In this document: piece by piece, positions 55,499 to 63,999 of the stretch | How the letters are laid out: each line of letters begins with the position of its first letter | Position numbering within the stretch: the first letter of the stretch is position 1 | Assembly (NCBI GenBank): GCA_964588495.1 | Contig: CAZPPS010000001.1 | Span: 62,001 to 126,000, forward strand | Direction: 5' to 3' | DNA length: 64,000 nt | DNA from: CAVPKN01 sp964588495 | Lineage (GTDB): Bacteria > Chlamydiota > Chlamydiia > Chlamydiales > JAAKFR01 | Program-made: the position numbers and the translations under genes | The notes under the pieces: model-generated | What the model was told of the DNA's origin: nothing | Databases searched by the model: none | Seen by the model: only the letters and a program-made list of their open reading frames with translations

Positions 55499-56395
55499 AT
55501 GAATGCGCTTCAAATAGCAATCCAGACCCTTTTAGATAAGCCTGATATCCAAAAGCTTAAAGATTCATCAGCTTCTATCACAACCCGTTACCGTGAAGGC
55601 CTTTCCCTTCATGAAGACACGGAGCTTCTAACCTATTTAATCGTTAGACTTCCAGCCACTTACGCAGCTCTGCGTGCAGTTCTCTCCAAACTTCCCTCTC
55701 CAGGATCGATTCTCGATATTGGCTCAGGACCTGCAACCGTTTGGTGGGCAGCACAGCAGCTATGGTCTGATAATTTCACAATGACAGCCCTCGAACGGGA
55801 AGCCAAATTTATAGAGCTTGGAAGGCAATTAGGAGCAAACGTTGATTGGATTAAGGCAGACATTCAAGCCACCAATGAACTAAAACCCCACGATTGGGTC
55901 ACCTTTGGCTATTCGATGGGGGAGCTTTCAAAACCACTCGCCGCTCTTGAAAAAGCTTGGGATGTTGCTCAAAAAGGGATTGTAATTGTAGAACCTGGAA
56001 CCCCCAAAGGTTACAAACGGATCCTCGAATGCCGCGATTTTCTCATCCAAAAAGGAGGTTTTGTGTTAGCGCCCTGCCCTCATTCCAATAGATGCCCTCT
56101 TCAAGACACTTCTTCCTGGTGCCATTTTGCTGTAAGGCTTGAACGGACTTCTCTTCACAGACAGCTCAAAGGGGGAACTTTAGGCTACGAAGACGAAAAG
56201 TATTCCTACGTAATCGTCACCAAAGAGAGCTATCCGGCTTTGTCGAGGATCATCGATCACCCTGTGCTACACTCGGGACATGTGAGCCTCTCCCTTTGTG
56301 GGCCGAACGGCCTTGAGAAAACCACGATCACCCGCAGCAACAAGCCTCTCTACAAAAAAGCCCGCAAAGCCGACTGGGGCGATTCGTGGCCTTGA
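55499..56395 (+). CDS. Rsm22-family methyltransferase-like protein
   Basis: A 298-residue protein of the Rsm22 family (mitochondrial METTL17 relatives), linked to small-subunit ribosome assembly. Motif I is ILDIGSGPATVWW; the family cysteines occur as CPHSNRCPLQDTSSWCHF, which with a further Cys could hold an Fe-S cluster, as in METTL17. It is divergent from HD-GYP with 21 bases between start codons. No ribosome-binding site is visible. TGTATA lies 6 bases before the ATG, within a GTATAC palindrome. Confidence 0.85.
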   Translation: MNALQIAIQTLLDKPDIQKLKDSSASITTRYREGLSLHEDTELLTYLIVRLPATYAALRAVLSKLPSPGSILDIGSGPATVWWAAQQLWSDNFTMTALEREAKFIELGRQLGANVDWIKADIQATNELKPHDWVTFGYSMGELSKPLAALEKAWDVAQKGIVIVEPGTPKGYKRILECRDFLIQKGGFVLAPCPHSNRCPLQDTSSWCHFAVRLERTSLHRQLKGGTLGYEDEKYSYVIVTKESYPALSRIIDHPVLHSGHVSLSLCGPNGLEKTTITRSNKPLYKKARKADWGDSWP

Positions 56396-56431
56396 GTGAG
56401 GTCGTAGATCAGACTCCACCCCTTCAAGAAA

Positions 56432-56520
56432 AACAGGATAGAAGGATGGACAAGATAATATAAAAATTATTTTTTTTATTTATCCTGCCCATCTTTTTAT
56501 TCTGTTATTTTTTATTTTAT
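56432..56520. repeat. Palindromic repeat, family 2
   Basis: An imperfect palindrome with AACAGGATAGAAGGATGG on the left and complementary TTATCCTGCCCATC...TTCTGTT on the right, around an AT-only centre. A related copy is at 57873-57975. It lies between the converging Rsm22 gene and the 56584-57615 gene. Confidence 0.7.
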
Positions 56521-56583
56521 CTTGACTTACCCACAAATCCGGTATTTTGCCTATCCTGTTTCTTCTTTACGACGCACAAATCT

Positions 56584-57615
56584 TTAGAAACTCTGTGGTT
56601 TTTGTTCCGTCACCGTAATCCAAACCATAGATGGATTGTCACCAACTTCACCCCAGCTTTTAAATCGATCCCTTTCTAACGTATAAGTCCATTCGTCGCT
56701 TTCCAGCTGCTCGACGATGCTTTTATGCCAATCCACATTGGATTTTTTTAATAAAGCCAGTTGTTCTGCATTAATGAGGGGAATTGAGGCGTCGCGTTTA
56801 AATGTTAAGAGTACATTTTTTCCTACAAGCAGCCCTTTTCGATCATACAAATCAGGGATGTCTAATGTTATGCCATTCCCAACCCGCTTTAGATAGAAAT
56901 AGTGGGCTGAACTACCTTCGGTGATATGACAGTACAAATCGTACCAGGCACGTATATAGGACAGATAACCCTTAAGCATCATTTGACTATTTAACTGATA
57001 GGCACGATCCACAGGCCTTCCCTGACTCAGAGGCATTACCCATCCTTGGCTGTCGGGATTCCATTCAGGTCCTGTACTTTCATCGACCTTAAAGTTTTTG
57101 AGTTCCCCGTTTAAGATAAGCGTTGCCCACAATTCGTTGTCCTGCTCAAAAAATTGAGCAACCTGTGCTGTATACCCTAATGTTTTTTCTTCCCCTTCTA
57201 TACTCAAAGAAAAAGTAAAGTATCCAGAGGGAAAAGGCCAAATCGCCGATGGGGGCTGAACCTGTCCTACAGTCCGATCCACACTAATGCATTTGGCTTT
57301 TTTAAGAGCTTCTTCAAGAGAAGGACAAGCTATTTGCGTCTGCTTCGGCTCTGTTACGATTTGCTCTGATTCGTTCTTGAGGCCAACCTCAGCTTCATCA
57401 TGCCTGCGTATCGTTGCAACCAAAGCGCCGATGGCGAAAGAAACAACAAAGCCACCTCCGCCGATTCCATAAGCCCAGATGGGCATGATTTCCAAAGCGG
57501 CAAGCACAACAAAAGTGACGGCAATCGCTACCGCAGCCGACCCTGAAAGACCCATACTTAAAGCCGTCCGCTTATCTGCAACACTGTGACACGAAAAACT
57601 CACTGGATTTGTCAT
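56584..57615 (-). CDS. Inc-like hydrophobic-hairpin protein (343 aa)
   Basis: A 343-residue protein with two hydrophobic segments (about 22-45 and 48-67) close to the N-terminus, then a ~270-residue soluble region, partly predicted beta-rich (WPFPSGYFTFSLSIEGEEK, then ELWATLILNGELKNF) and partly helical. GAGG lies 5 bases before the ATG. No family recognised. The layout matches Inc-type inclusion-membrane proteins, as do several other genes in this window; function is unknown. Confidence 0.65.
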   Translation of the reverse strand: MTNPVSFSCHSVADKRTALSMGLSGSAAVAIAVTFVVLAALEIMPIWAYGIGGGGFVVSFAIGALVATIRRHDEAEVGLKNESEQIVTEPKQTQIACPSLEEALKKAKCISVDRTVGQVQPPSAIWPFPSGYFTFSLSIEGEEKTLGYTAQVAQFFEQDNELWATLILNGELKNFKVDESTGPEWNPDSQGWVMPLSQGRPVDRAYQLNSQMMLKGYLSYIRAWYDLYCHITEGSSAHYFYLKRVGNGITLDIPDLYDRKGLLVGKNVLLTFKRDASIPLINAEQLALLKKSNVDWHKSIVEQLESDEWTYTLERDRFKSWGEVGDNPSMVWITVTEQKPQSF

Positions 57616-57872
57616 AAAACCTCGATTAACATGGATTTATTGTAACACTAATTATTAAATTTCCATAAAGAAAAATAGAAAAAAAATGGATTTTTAAGAA
57701 GCACTTTTAAGAAGAGAGCGACACCCATCTCTTAGGAACTCTCAGATTGCTCGTCACAGAAGTTTTCAGATTCATAGGAGCTCTTAGATATTGTTAAATT
57801 TGCATGAAGAAATGGGTTTTTGAGCCCTAAATGTTCCAGAAGTCAAAAAATTCAAGCTAAACAGGGTCGTAT

Positions 57873-57975
57873 AAGATAACAGGGGATAAGGACGGAAGGA
57901 CAACTTAAAAAAATATTTTTAAACCTTTTTAATCTATCCTTCCATCCTTCTATCCTGTTATTTTTTATTTTATCT
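57873..57975. repeat. Palindromic repeat, family 2
   Basis: Second copy: left arm AACAGGGGATAAGGACGG and right arm CCTTCCATCCTTCTATCC, with an AT-rich centre, followed by TTATTTTTTATTTTATC as in the first copy. The 379-base gap 57616-57994 holds this repeat; the rest (57616-57870) is AT-rich without a gene that I can see. It follows the def stop on the minus strand. Confidence 0.7.
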
Positions 57976-57994
57976 CAGACTATCCTGCAGTTCG

Positions 57995-58519
57995 CTATGA
58001 GTATTGCTGCTTGATCCTGCGTAAAGTTGGTTCCAGCTCAGTACGGCGCTTCCCCTTGATCCGATCGATAAACAAAACGCCGTTCAAATGATCCACCTCA
58101 TGCATCCTGTTGCGCGCCTGGTAGCCGTAGCACGTCTCCCTAAAAATGTTCCCATCAAGGTCCATGGCCTCGATTTCGATGCTAAGAGGGCGGGCAACGG
58201 CCGCATACAATTTGGGAATCGACAAACACCCCTCGCTCCTTTCGACCAAAGCATCGCTCGGGTTGATCAAAACAGGGTTGATGTAAACCTTGGGATCGGT
58301 AAGATGAAGCTCCCCGTTCTCATCTTCATAATCGACCGGGGAGACAAAAATGCGGAGCAGATAGCCCACTTGGGGAGCTGCAAGACCAATCCCCTCATAG
58401 TGGTTCATGGTGGCGATCATGTTTTTGCAGATTTCGCGGATCTCGTCGGTGATCGCTTCCACTGGCTTGGCTTGCTGCCTTAAAATGGGATCGCCATAGT
58501 AGCGCATCTGCAAAATCAT
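57995..58519 (-). CDS. def: Peptide deformylase
   Basis: A 174-residue deformylase, which removes the formyl group from new proteins using a ferrous or similar metal. All three motifs are present: GIGLAAPQVG, EGCLS, and HEVDHLNG. The C-terminal tail is basic (RIKGKRRTELEPTLRRIKQQ). Its start overlaps the secG stop by 4 bases, and tpiA precedes secG, so tpiA-secG-def are one operon transcribed on the minus strand. Confidence 0.96.
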   Translation of the reverse strand: MILQMRYYGDPILRQQAKPVEAITDEIREICKNMIATMNHYEGIGLAAPQVGYLLRIFVSPVDYEDENGELHLTDPKVYINPVLINPSDALVERSEGCLSIPKLYAAVARPLSIEIEAMDLDGNIFRETCYGYQARNRMHEVDHLNGVLFIDRIKGKRRTELEPTLRRIKQQYS

Positions 58520-58806
58520 TTCTCAATCATCTCCGACGTCATATTTGAGCTGCGTCCATTGCTCCGTCCCATCGCCCCTGTCCATATAGAGAGGATGACG
58601 CAACCACCCAAAAAGATAACAGAAAGCCACGCCGTGATTTTTTTTAGGATTGCGGGTGTGGATGTCCCAAAAAGAGAATCGCCACTATCGCCTCCAAAAG
58701 CGCCGCCGAGTCCTAAGCTTTTGCTCTCTTGAATTAAGATCACAAAACACAAAACTGCGGAAACTAAAAGAAACAAAAACAGAAAAAGGTAATAGATAAA
58801 AGTCAT
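58516..58806 (-). CDS. secG: SecG protein-export subunit
   Basis: A 96-residue SecG, the small subunit of the SecYEG translocon. Two membrane segments (about 4-24 and 55-75) flank the typical loop with QESKSLGLGGAFGG and SLFGT. The C-terminus is polar. Overlaps with the tpiA stop (4 bases) and the def start (4 bases) show tight coupling. Chlamydial genomes also place it near tpiA, as I recall. Confidence 0.9.
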   Translation of the reverse strand: MTFIYYLFLFLFLLVSAVLCFVILIQESKSLGLGGAFGGDSGDSLFGTSTPAILKKITAWLSVIFLGGCVILSIWTGAMGRSNGRSSNMTSEMIEK

Positions 58807-59588
58807 GTTGGTACACCTTGATATGCATTGATAATTTCACTAAATGTTTCGGGAAGTAAAGAAGCGCCTCCGACCAAAAGACCGTCGATATCGTCTTGGT
58901 AGATCAGTTTGGCCGCATTTTCCGGCTTCACTGAGCCTCCGTATTGGATAACGAGATTGTCTGCACACTCTTCGCCCCATTTCTCGGCAACAACGCTTCT
59001 TAAAAAGGCGTGCGCTTTTTGAGCATCGGCAGGTTTTGCCACTTTTCCAGTGCCAATGGCCCAAACAGGCTCATAAGCAAGGGCAATTTTGGCAAAATCT
59101 GCGTCGGAAAGCCCTTCAAGACTCTCTTCCAGTTGTTCTTTTAAGACGCTTTCGGTCTTTCCCTCTTCCCTTTCTTCAAGAGTTTCCCCTACACACACAA
59201 TCACCGCCAAGTTGGAGGCCAAAGCCTGCTTCACTTTCCGGTTGATAAAGGAGCTGCTCTCCTTAAAAATATGCCGTCTTTCCGAATGTCCCAGAATGAC
59301 AAATTGAGCGCCGGCGTCTGTGAGCATACGGGCCGCAATTTCCCCTGTAAAAGCCCCTTCGCTGGCATCATTCATGTTTTGCGCGCCGATCGAAACTTGA
59401 GCCTTCAGCTCTTTCACTTTAACAGCTGCAGGATGGATCGCTGTAAAGGGAACTGCCAGATAAACCCTTGCTTGACTCTTGGTGATCATTGGTGCTAAAG
59501 TCTCAACGTAGCTGACAGCTTCTTCAATTGTTTTATACATTTTCCAATTTCCAGCAATAATCACTGGACGGGAAGGATTTTGAGACAT
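58803..59588 (-). CDS. tpiA: Triosephosphate isomerase
   Basis: A 261-residue TIM-barrel enzyme of glycolysis, interconverting dihydroxyacetone phosphate and glyceraldehyde 3-phosphate. The active-site Lys is in AGNWKMYKT, the His in ILGHSERR, and the Glu in ALAYEPVWAIGTG; the phosphate loop is YGGSVKPENA. GAGG lies 4 bases before the ATG. First gene of tpiA-secG-def, divergent from xseA. Confidence 0.97.
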   Translation of the reverse strand: MSQNPSRPVIIAGNWKMYKTIEEAVSYVETLAPMITKSQARVYLAVPFTAIHPAAVKVKELKAQVSIGAQNMNDASEGAFTGEIAARMLTDAGAQFVILGHSERRHIFKESSSFINRKVKQALASNLAVIVCVGETLEEREEGKTESVLKEQLEESLEGLSDADFAKIALAYEPVWAIGTGKVAKPADAQKAHAFLRSVVAEKWGEECADNLVIQYGGSVKPENAAKLIYQDDIDGLLVGGASLLPETFSEIINAYQGVPT

Positions 59589-59626
59589 GGGACCTCGTAA
59601 AAATAATCAAAAGAAATAACACATCT

Positions 59627-60955
59627 ATGGGTGAAACGTCAACTTATATCACTGTCAGCGAGCTGACCTTTGCAATAAAAAATCGACTTGAATCGGACTT
59701 TGCAGGGCTGACAGTTCAAGGAGAGATTACCAATGCGAAGCTCCATTCCAGCGGCCATCTCTATTTCGATCTGAAAGATAAGGAAGCTAAAGTTTCAGCG
59801 ATTATGTTTCGGGCCCACTATCTGCAGCTGAGCCGTCCGCCTAAAGAAGGAGATCAGGTCATTGTCAAAGGGGGGCTTTCTGTATACGCTCCTCATGGAA
59901 AATACCAGCTCATCGTCCGCTCTCTGGAATATGCGGGCATCGGCCAGATGCTTTTACAGCTCGAGGCTTTGAAGAAAAAACTTTTGGCCTTAGGCTGGTT
60001 TGACAAGGACAAAAAGCAACCCCTTCCCCAATTCCCTCGTACCATTGGCGTTGTCACAAGCCCCACTGGCGCTGTTATCCGCGATATTATCCATGTTTTA
60101 TCACGGAGGGTCTCAGGCTTTCATCTGGTTTTGAATCCCGTGAGAGTGCAAGGTCCTGAAGCGCCGCTGGAAATTGCTAAAGCCATTGAAGACTTTAACA
60201 AATATCAGCTGGCAGACGTCCTGATTGTAGGTCGCGGCGGGGGAAGTTTAGAAGATCTGTTTGCTTTTAACGACGAACGAGTTGCCAAAGCGATTTTTGA
60301 GAGCAAAATCCCTATCATTTCCGCAGTTGGCCATGAAACCGATGTCACAATTGCCGATTTTGTAGCAGATATTAGAGCACCTACGCCCTCTGCCGCTGCA
60401 GAAATTGTGTTACAAGAGACAGCGCTCTATCTCGAGCAATTAACAAGAGCCAAAAAGAACATCAACTTCGCTTTGAATCACCAAATCAAAAGGGTGCGCA
60501 CTCAAATTAAAAATTTTGAGCTCCATCCCCTTTTGGCAACGCCCTACGCGCTTTTAGCAGTTCCTCTTCAAAAGTTGGATGATCTGAAAGCCAAATTGGA
60601 AACAAAAGCGCGGGAAAACCTCCTTAAAAAACGCTTTTTACTCACAGCGCGCCAAAAACAGGCGGTCGCTTTAAAGCCCACTGTGCAACTTCAGCACAGC
60701 AAAGTGAAACTTTTACAAATCGAGAAAAGACTTCTCAATATTGCTCAAAACACGATTCAGGTCAAAAAATTGAAGCTGAATGAAATTGTGAAGCGGCTAA
60801 AATCTGTCGATCCTAAAAATGTCTTGAAGCGGGGCTACTCCATCATCTTTCATGAAAAGGAGTCTTCCGTTATAGTATCGGCTCACGCAGTAAAAACGGG
60901 CGAGAATGTACGAGCTCTATTATCTGATGGTGAAATAAAACTAACAGTCAACTAA
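59627..60955 (+). CDS. xseA: Exodeoxyribonuclease VII large subunit
   Basis: A 442-residue large subunit with an N-terminal OB-fold domain (~10-105, VQGEITNAKLHSSGHLYFDLKD), the catalytic region (RTIGVVTSPTGAVIRDI, DVLIVGRGGGSLEDL, ISAVGHETDVTIADFVAD) and a long coiled-coil tail. It degrades single-stranded DNA together with XseB, which is encoded 6 bases downstream. Divergent from tpiA. No strong ribosome-binding site at the ATG. Confidence 0.96.
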   Translation: MGETSTYITVSELTFAIKNRLESDFAGLTVQGEITNAKLHSSGHLYFDLKDKEAKVSAIMFRAHYLQLSRPPKEGDQVIVKGGLSVYAPHGKYQLIVRSLEYAGIGQMLLQLEALKKKLLALGWFDKDKKQPLPQFPRTIGVVTSPTGAVIRDIIHVLSRRVSGFHLVLNPVRVQGPEAPLEIAKAIEDFNKYQLADVLIVGRGGGSLEDLFAFNDERVAKAIFESKIPIISAVGHETDVTIADFVADIRAPTPSAAAEIVLQETALYLEQLTRAKKNINFALNHQIKRVRTQIKNFELHPLLATPYALLAVPLQKLDDLKAKLETKARENLLKKRFLLTARQKQAVALKPTVQLQHSKVKLLQIEKRLLNIAQNTIQVKKLKLNEIVKRLKSVDPKNVLKRGYSIIFHEKESSVIVSAHAVKTGENVRALLSDGEIKLTVN

Positions 60956-60961
60956 GTAAAT

Positions 60962-61228
60962 ATGACCGAAGAAACTTTTAATTTTGAGCGTTCCTTTTCC
61001 CGTCTAGAAGAGATTTTGGAGAGGATGAATGCCGGCAATGTCTCTTTAGACGAGTCTTTGAAATTGTACGAAGAGGCCGACCGTTTAATCGTAGGTTGCA
61101 GCAAAAAACTCAATGCTGCTGAGGCCCGTATCGAAATGTTGATTAAAAAAAGAGATGGCGAGATTTTGCTGGAGAGCGACGGACGGCCACAAACACAGGC
61201 TTTTGAAGTCGAAGAGGCAGTTTTGTGA
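60962..61228 (+). CDS. xseB: Exodeoxyribonuclease VII small subunit
   Basis: An 88-residue XseB, small partner of XseA. The N-terminal FERSFSRLEEILERMNAGNV followed by SLDESLKLYEEADRLIVGC is the family pattern. It ends with an acidic tail. It lies 6 bases after xseA, and its stop overlaps the dxs start (GTGA). Confidence 0.92.
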   Translation: MTEETFNFERSFSRLEEILERMNAGNVSLDESLKLYEEADRLIVGCSKKLNAAEARIEMLIKKRDGEILLESDGRPQTQAFEVEEAVL

Positions 61229-63105
61229 TCAAGACAATTGAAGAGCTTAAAAAGCTCAATCTTGCTGAGCTGAAAACGTTGGCTCAGGAAATGCGTGAAC
61301 GGATCATTTCAGTTCTTTCTGTAACGGGCGGCCATCTGGCTTCCAATCTTGGAAGTGTGGAGCTGACACTGGCCCTCCATTACGTCTTTAATTCCCCCAA
61401 AGATAAGTTTATCTTCGATGTGAGCCACCAATGTTACACACACAAGCTCCTGACAGGAAGGAACACCGCCCAATTTGACAAAATCCGCTGCTACAAAGGT
61501 CTGAGTGGCTTTGCCCACCCCAAAGAGTCAGAGCACGATCATTTTTTTGCGGGTCACGCAGGGACGGCTCTTTCTCTTGCCCTTGGAATGGCCCATGCAC
61601 GGGATTTGCAAAAAACCGATGAACACGTCATCCCGATTATTGGCGACGCGACTCTCACCTGCGGACTTTCTTTAGAAGCTCTCAACAACATCAAAAAAGA
61701 AATGGGCCGTTTTATTGTCATTTTGAATGACAACGAAATGTCGATTTCTGAAAACGTGGGTGGGATCACTAACATTTTAAGCCGCCTTTTGAGCAACCCA
61801 ACAACGAGCAAACTGACTCATGATTTAGAATCGCTTGTCTCTAAAATCCCGGTTTACGGCTCGTCTCTTGCCAAGCAAGGGCACAAATTTACTGAATCGG
61901 TCAAAAACCTGGTGAGCTCAGCTCACTTTTTTGAGCAGTTTGGACTCTCCTATATTGGCCCAATCGATGGCCATGATTTGAAAAAAATGATCGCCGTTTT
62001 TCAAGAGATTAAAGATCTTGAAATGCCCGTCATCATCCATCTTTACACCAAAAAAGGTCAGGGAGTCAAACGGGCTGAGAGTGATCCGATCAATTATCAC
62101 GGCGCCAAGCCTTATGATCTCGAAACATGCGAATTTCTCCCCTCACCCACCAAAAAAGCCACATTTCCGAAAATTTTTGGCAATGAAATGGTGAAATTGG
62201 GCGAAAAAAACAAGAAATTGGTGACAGTCACCCCTGCGATGAGCTTGGGATCCTGTCTGGACGACTTTAAAAAGAAATTCCCCGACCGTTTCTTCGACGT
62301 AGGAATCGCCGAAGGTCACGCTGTGACGTTTTGCGGCGGTCTTGCCAAAAACAAAACTCTCAACGTTGTCTGCTCCATCTACTCCACGTTTTTCCAAAGA
62401 GCACTCGACAATCTATTCCAAGACGTGTGTTTACAGGAAATCCCCGTTGTTTTCGCCGTAGACCGCGCAGGGTTAGCAACCGGCGACGGTGCCACACACC
62501 ATGGAATTTATGAGATCAGCTTCTTAAAGGCGATGCCAAACATGGTGATCTGCCAACCTCGCAATGGTCAGCTGCTCAAAGAGCTTCTACACTCAAGCCT
62601 CCATTGGAACAGACCCACAGCCATTCGCTACCCCAACTTGACCACGGAAGAAGGCAATGATCCCCTCCAAACACGCGCTTTAGGCAAAGGGGAAATCTTG
62701 GCTGATGGGAGCGATTTGCTCATTTTTGCTTTAGGCACGATGTATCAGGAAGCTTTAATCATGCGTGAGATTCTAGAAGAAAAAGGGATCTCAGCGATGG
62801 TTGTCGACCCCATTTTCGTCAAACCACTCGATTCAGATCTCCTCGGCAAGCTCCTTTTGAGCCATACAAGAGTTGTGACCCTAGAAGAGCACTCCCTCAA
62901 AGGGGGCTTTGGTGCAGAAATCAACGACTTTGTCTCCACGCACGATTTCAAGGAGACCCAAGTCCTAAACTTCGGCATCCCTGAAGCCTACATCGAACAC
63001 GGCGGCTACAAAGATTTGCTCAACGACATGGGTCTCACCCCCGAGAAAATGTCCCAGCGGATCCTTTCCCACTTCTCCTTCGAACGGGTCACTGCTGAAG
63101 TCTAG
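61225..63105 (+). CDS. dxs: 1-deoxy-D-xylulose-5-phosphate synthase
   Basis: A 626-residue thiamine-diphosphate enzyme, first step of the MEP isoprenoid pathway. The thiamine-binding GDATLTCGLSLEALNNIK and later NDNEMSI are present, as are the transketolase domain (DVGIAEGHAVTF, DRAGLATGDGATHHG) and the C-terminal domain. The GTG start overlaps the xseB stop by 4 bases (GTGA). A degenerate copy of its 3' end is found at 63233-63292, beyond a hairpin element. Confidence 0.95.
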   Translation: MIKTIEELKKLNLAELKTLAQEMRERIISVLSVTGGHLASNLGSVELTLALHYVFNSPKDKFIFDVSHQCYTHKLLTGRNTAQFDKIRCYKGLSGFAHPKESEHDHFFAGHAGTALSLALGMAHARDLQKTDEHVIPIIGDATLTCGLSLEALNNIKKEMGRFIVILNDNEMSISENVGGITNILSRLLSNPTTSKLTHDLESLVSKIPVYGSSLAKQGHKFTESVKNLVSSAHFFEQFGLSYIGPIDGHDLKKMIAVFQEIKDLEMPVIIHLYTKKGQGVKRAESDPINYHGAKPYDLETCEFLPSPTKKATFPKIFGNEMVKLGEKNKKLVTVTPAMSLGSCLDDFKKKFPDRFFDVGIAEGHAVTFCGGLAKNKTLNVVCSIYSTFFQRALDNLFQDVCLQEIPVVFAVDRAGLATGDGATHHGIYEISFLKAMPNMVICQPRNGQLLKELLHSSLHWNRPTAIRYPNLTTEEGNDPLQTRALGKGEILADGSDLLIFALGTMYQEALIMREILEEKGISAMVVDPIFVKPLDSDLLGKLLLSHTRVVTLEEHSLKGGFGAEINDFVSTHDFKETQVLNFGIPEAYIEHGGYKDLLNDMGLTPEKMSQRILSHFSFERVTAEV

Positions 63106-63112
63106 ATTTCCT

Positions 63113-63211
63113 TGGAGTGCGGCGACTCGTCGCCGCTTTTTTTTTGGGGAACTCTGCATAGCAACAGGCCTTTTTCTCTATTGCAGGGGGGCGAATAAGC
63201 GCCGCACTCCA
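63113..63211. repeat. GC-rich hairpin element with terminator after dxs
   Basis: A 99-base element bounded by a perfect 12-base inverted repeat (TGGAGTGCGGCG at 63113-63124, CGCCGCACTCCA at 63200-63211). Inside its left end is an intrinsic terminator: stem GCGGCGAC/GTCGCCGC (63119-63136) followed by nine T (63137-63145). It lies between the dxs stop and a degenerate second copy of the dxs 3' end. Confidence 0.7.
63119..63145 (+). terminator. Intrinsic terminator of the xseA-xseB-dxs operon
   Basis: An 8-base-pair GC-rich stem (63119-63126 with 63129-63136), which would open to a 4-base loop, then nine T residues. It lies 14 bases after the dxs stop. Confidence 0.85.
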
Positions 63212-63232
63212 GGAGAGTTTATTACCGAAGGT

Positions 63233-63292
63233 CTTGGCCACTTCTCATTCGACCGGGTCCTCAAAAGAGGCCAATGGCCAGTAGAGTTCTAA
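63233..63292 (+). pseudogene. Degenerate copy of the dxs 3' end
   Basis: Bases 63233-63259 match the dxs 3' end (63064-63090) at about 23 of 27 positions and in the same frame: LGHFSFDRV here against LSHFSFERV in dxs. The frame continues to a TAA at 63290-63292 with a different tail. It looks like the original or a duplicated end of dxs left behind when the hairpin element was inserted. Confidence 0.5.
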
Positions 63293-63999
63293 AAGGACGT
63301 GCCCAATACAGCTTCCGTTTCCAGCTTTCTAGCCATGACTAACTCCCCACAATCTTTTGCGACCTTAGCTATAGCTTTGAGCTGACTGGCTAAAAATTCT
63401 TTAGTAGGATCTTTCGCGCCTCTTGCAAAGGCTTCTGCCCGTTTGAGAGACTCGAGAGTCAATTCAACATTTTGACGAGCATGATGAATTTTTGCGAAAC
63501 GGCAGTGATACTCAACCACATGCACTATTTCGTCATTTTGATCACTCACTAGGCAAGCTGCCTCTCTTTCTTTTACAAGCTCGGACGCAAGTATCAATGC
63601 TGAAGGAACCTCAAAAAGAAATGTGCAAAGGACTTGAACATCAGCAATCTCTAACACAGCCATTAATTTTTCATGGTCAGAATCAAAAAGTGGCATGTTC
63701 TCTAACAAGTGATTCAATTTTTTTCCAGCAAGTTCCGATTTATTATGCTCAATTAGTCCCGTAGCTTCATTGCATGCTTTTTTGACATCGAATGCACTAA
63801 TCTCCGATACATTAGAATTGTATTTTTCATTAGTTTCTTCTATCTGTGCTGGTTTTTTGCACCAAAGGGCCAAACTCAGAATTGTCAGGAAGGCAGCCCC
63901 TGCACTCCCAAATCCAACTCCCATCAAGACCTGCGATACTACCATTCTTAAAGAACTCAAAGTTCCTAGGTATCCTGCAAGTCCCACAGCTCCAATCAC
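63289..63999 (-). CDS. Membrane-hairpin protein, C-terminal part (runs off the window)
   Basis: The frame is open to the right edge, so the start probably lies outside the window. The visible 236 residues start with two hydrophobic segments (about residues 1-15 and 22-47, ALWCKK after), followed by a ~190-residue helical, soluble domain with Ala/Leu-rich helices (for example LTLESLKRAEAFARGAKD), perhaps TPR-like. No family recognised. The layout is again that of Inc-type proteins in this window. It converges with dxs, overlapping the degenerate dxs copy by a few bases. Confidence 0.6.
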   Translation of the reverse strand: MIGAVGLAGYLGTLSSLRMVVSQVLMGVGFGSAGAAFLTILSLALWCKKPAQIEETNEKYNSNVSEISAFDVKKACNEATGLIEHNKSELAGKKLNHLLENMPLFDSDHEKLMAVLEIADVQVLCTFLFEVPSALILASELVKEREAACLVSDQNDEIVHVVEYHCRFAKIHHARQNVELTLESLKRAEAFARGAKDPTKEFLASQLKAIAKVAKDCGELVMARKLETEAVLGTSF

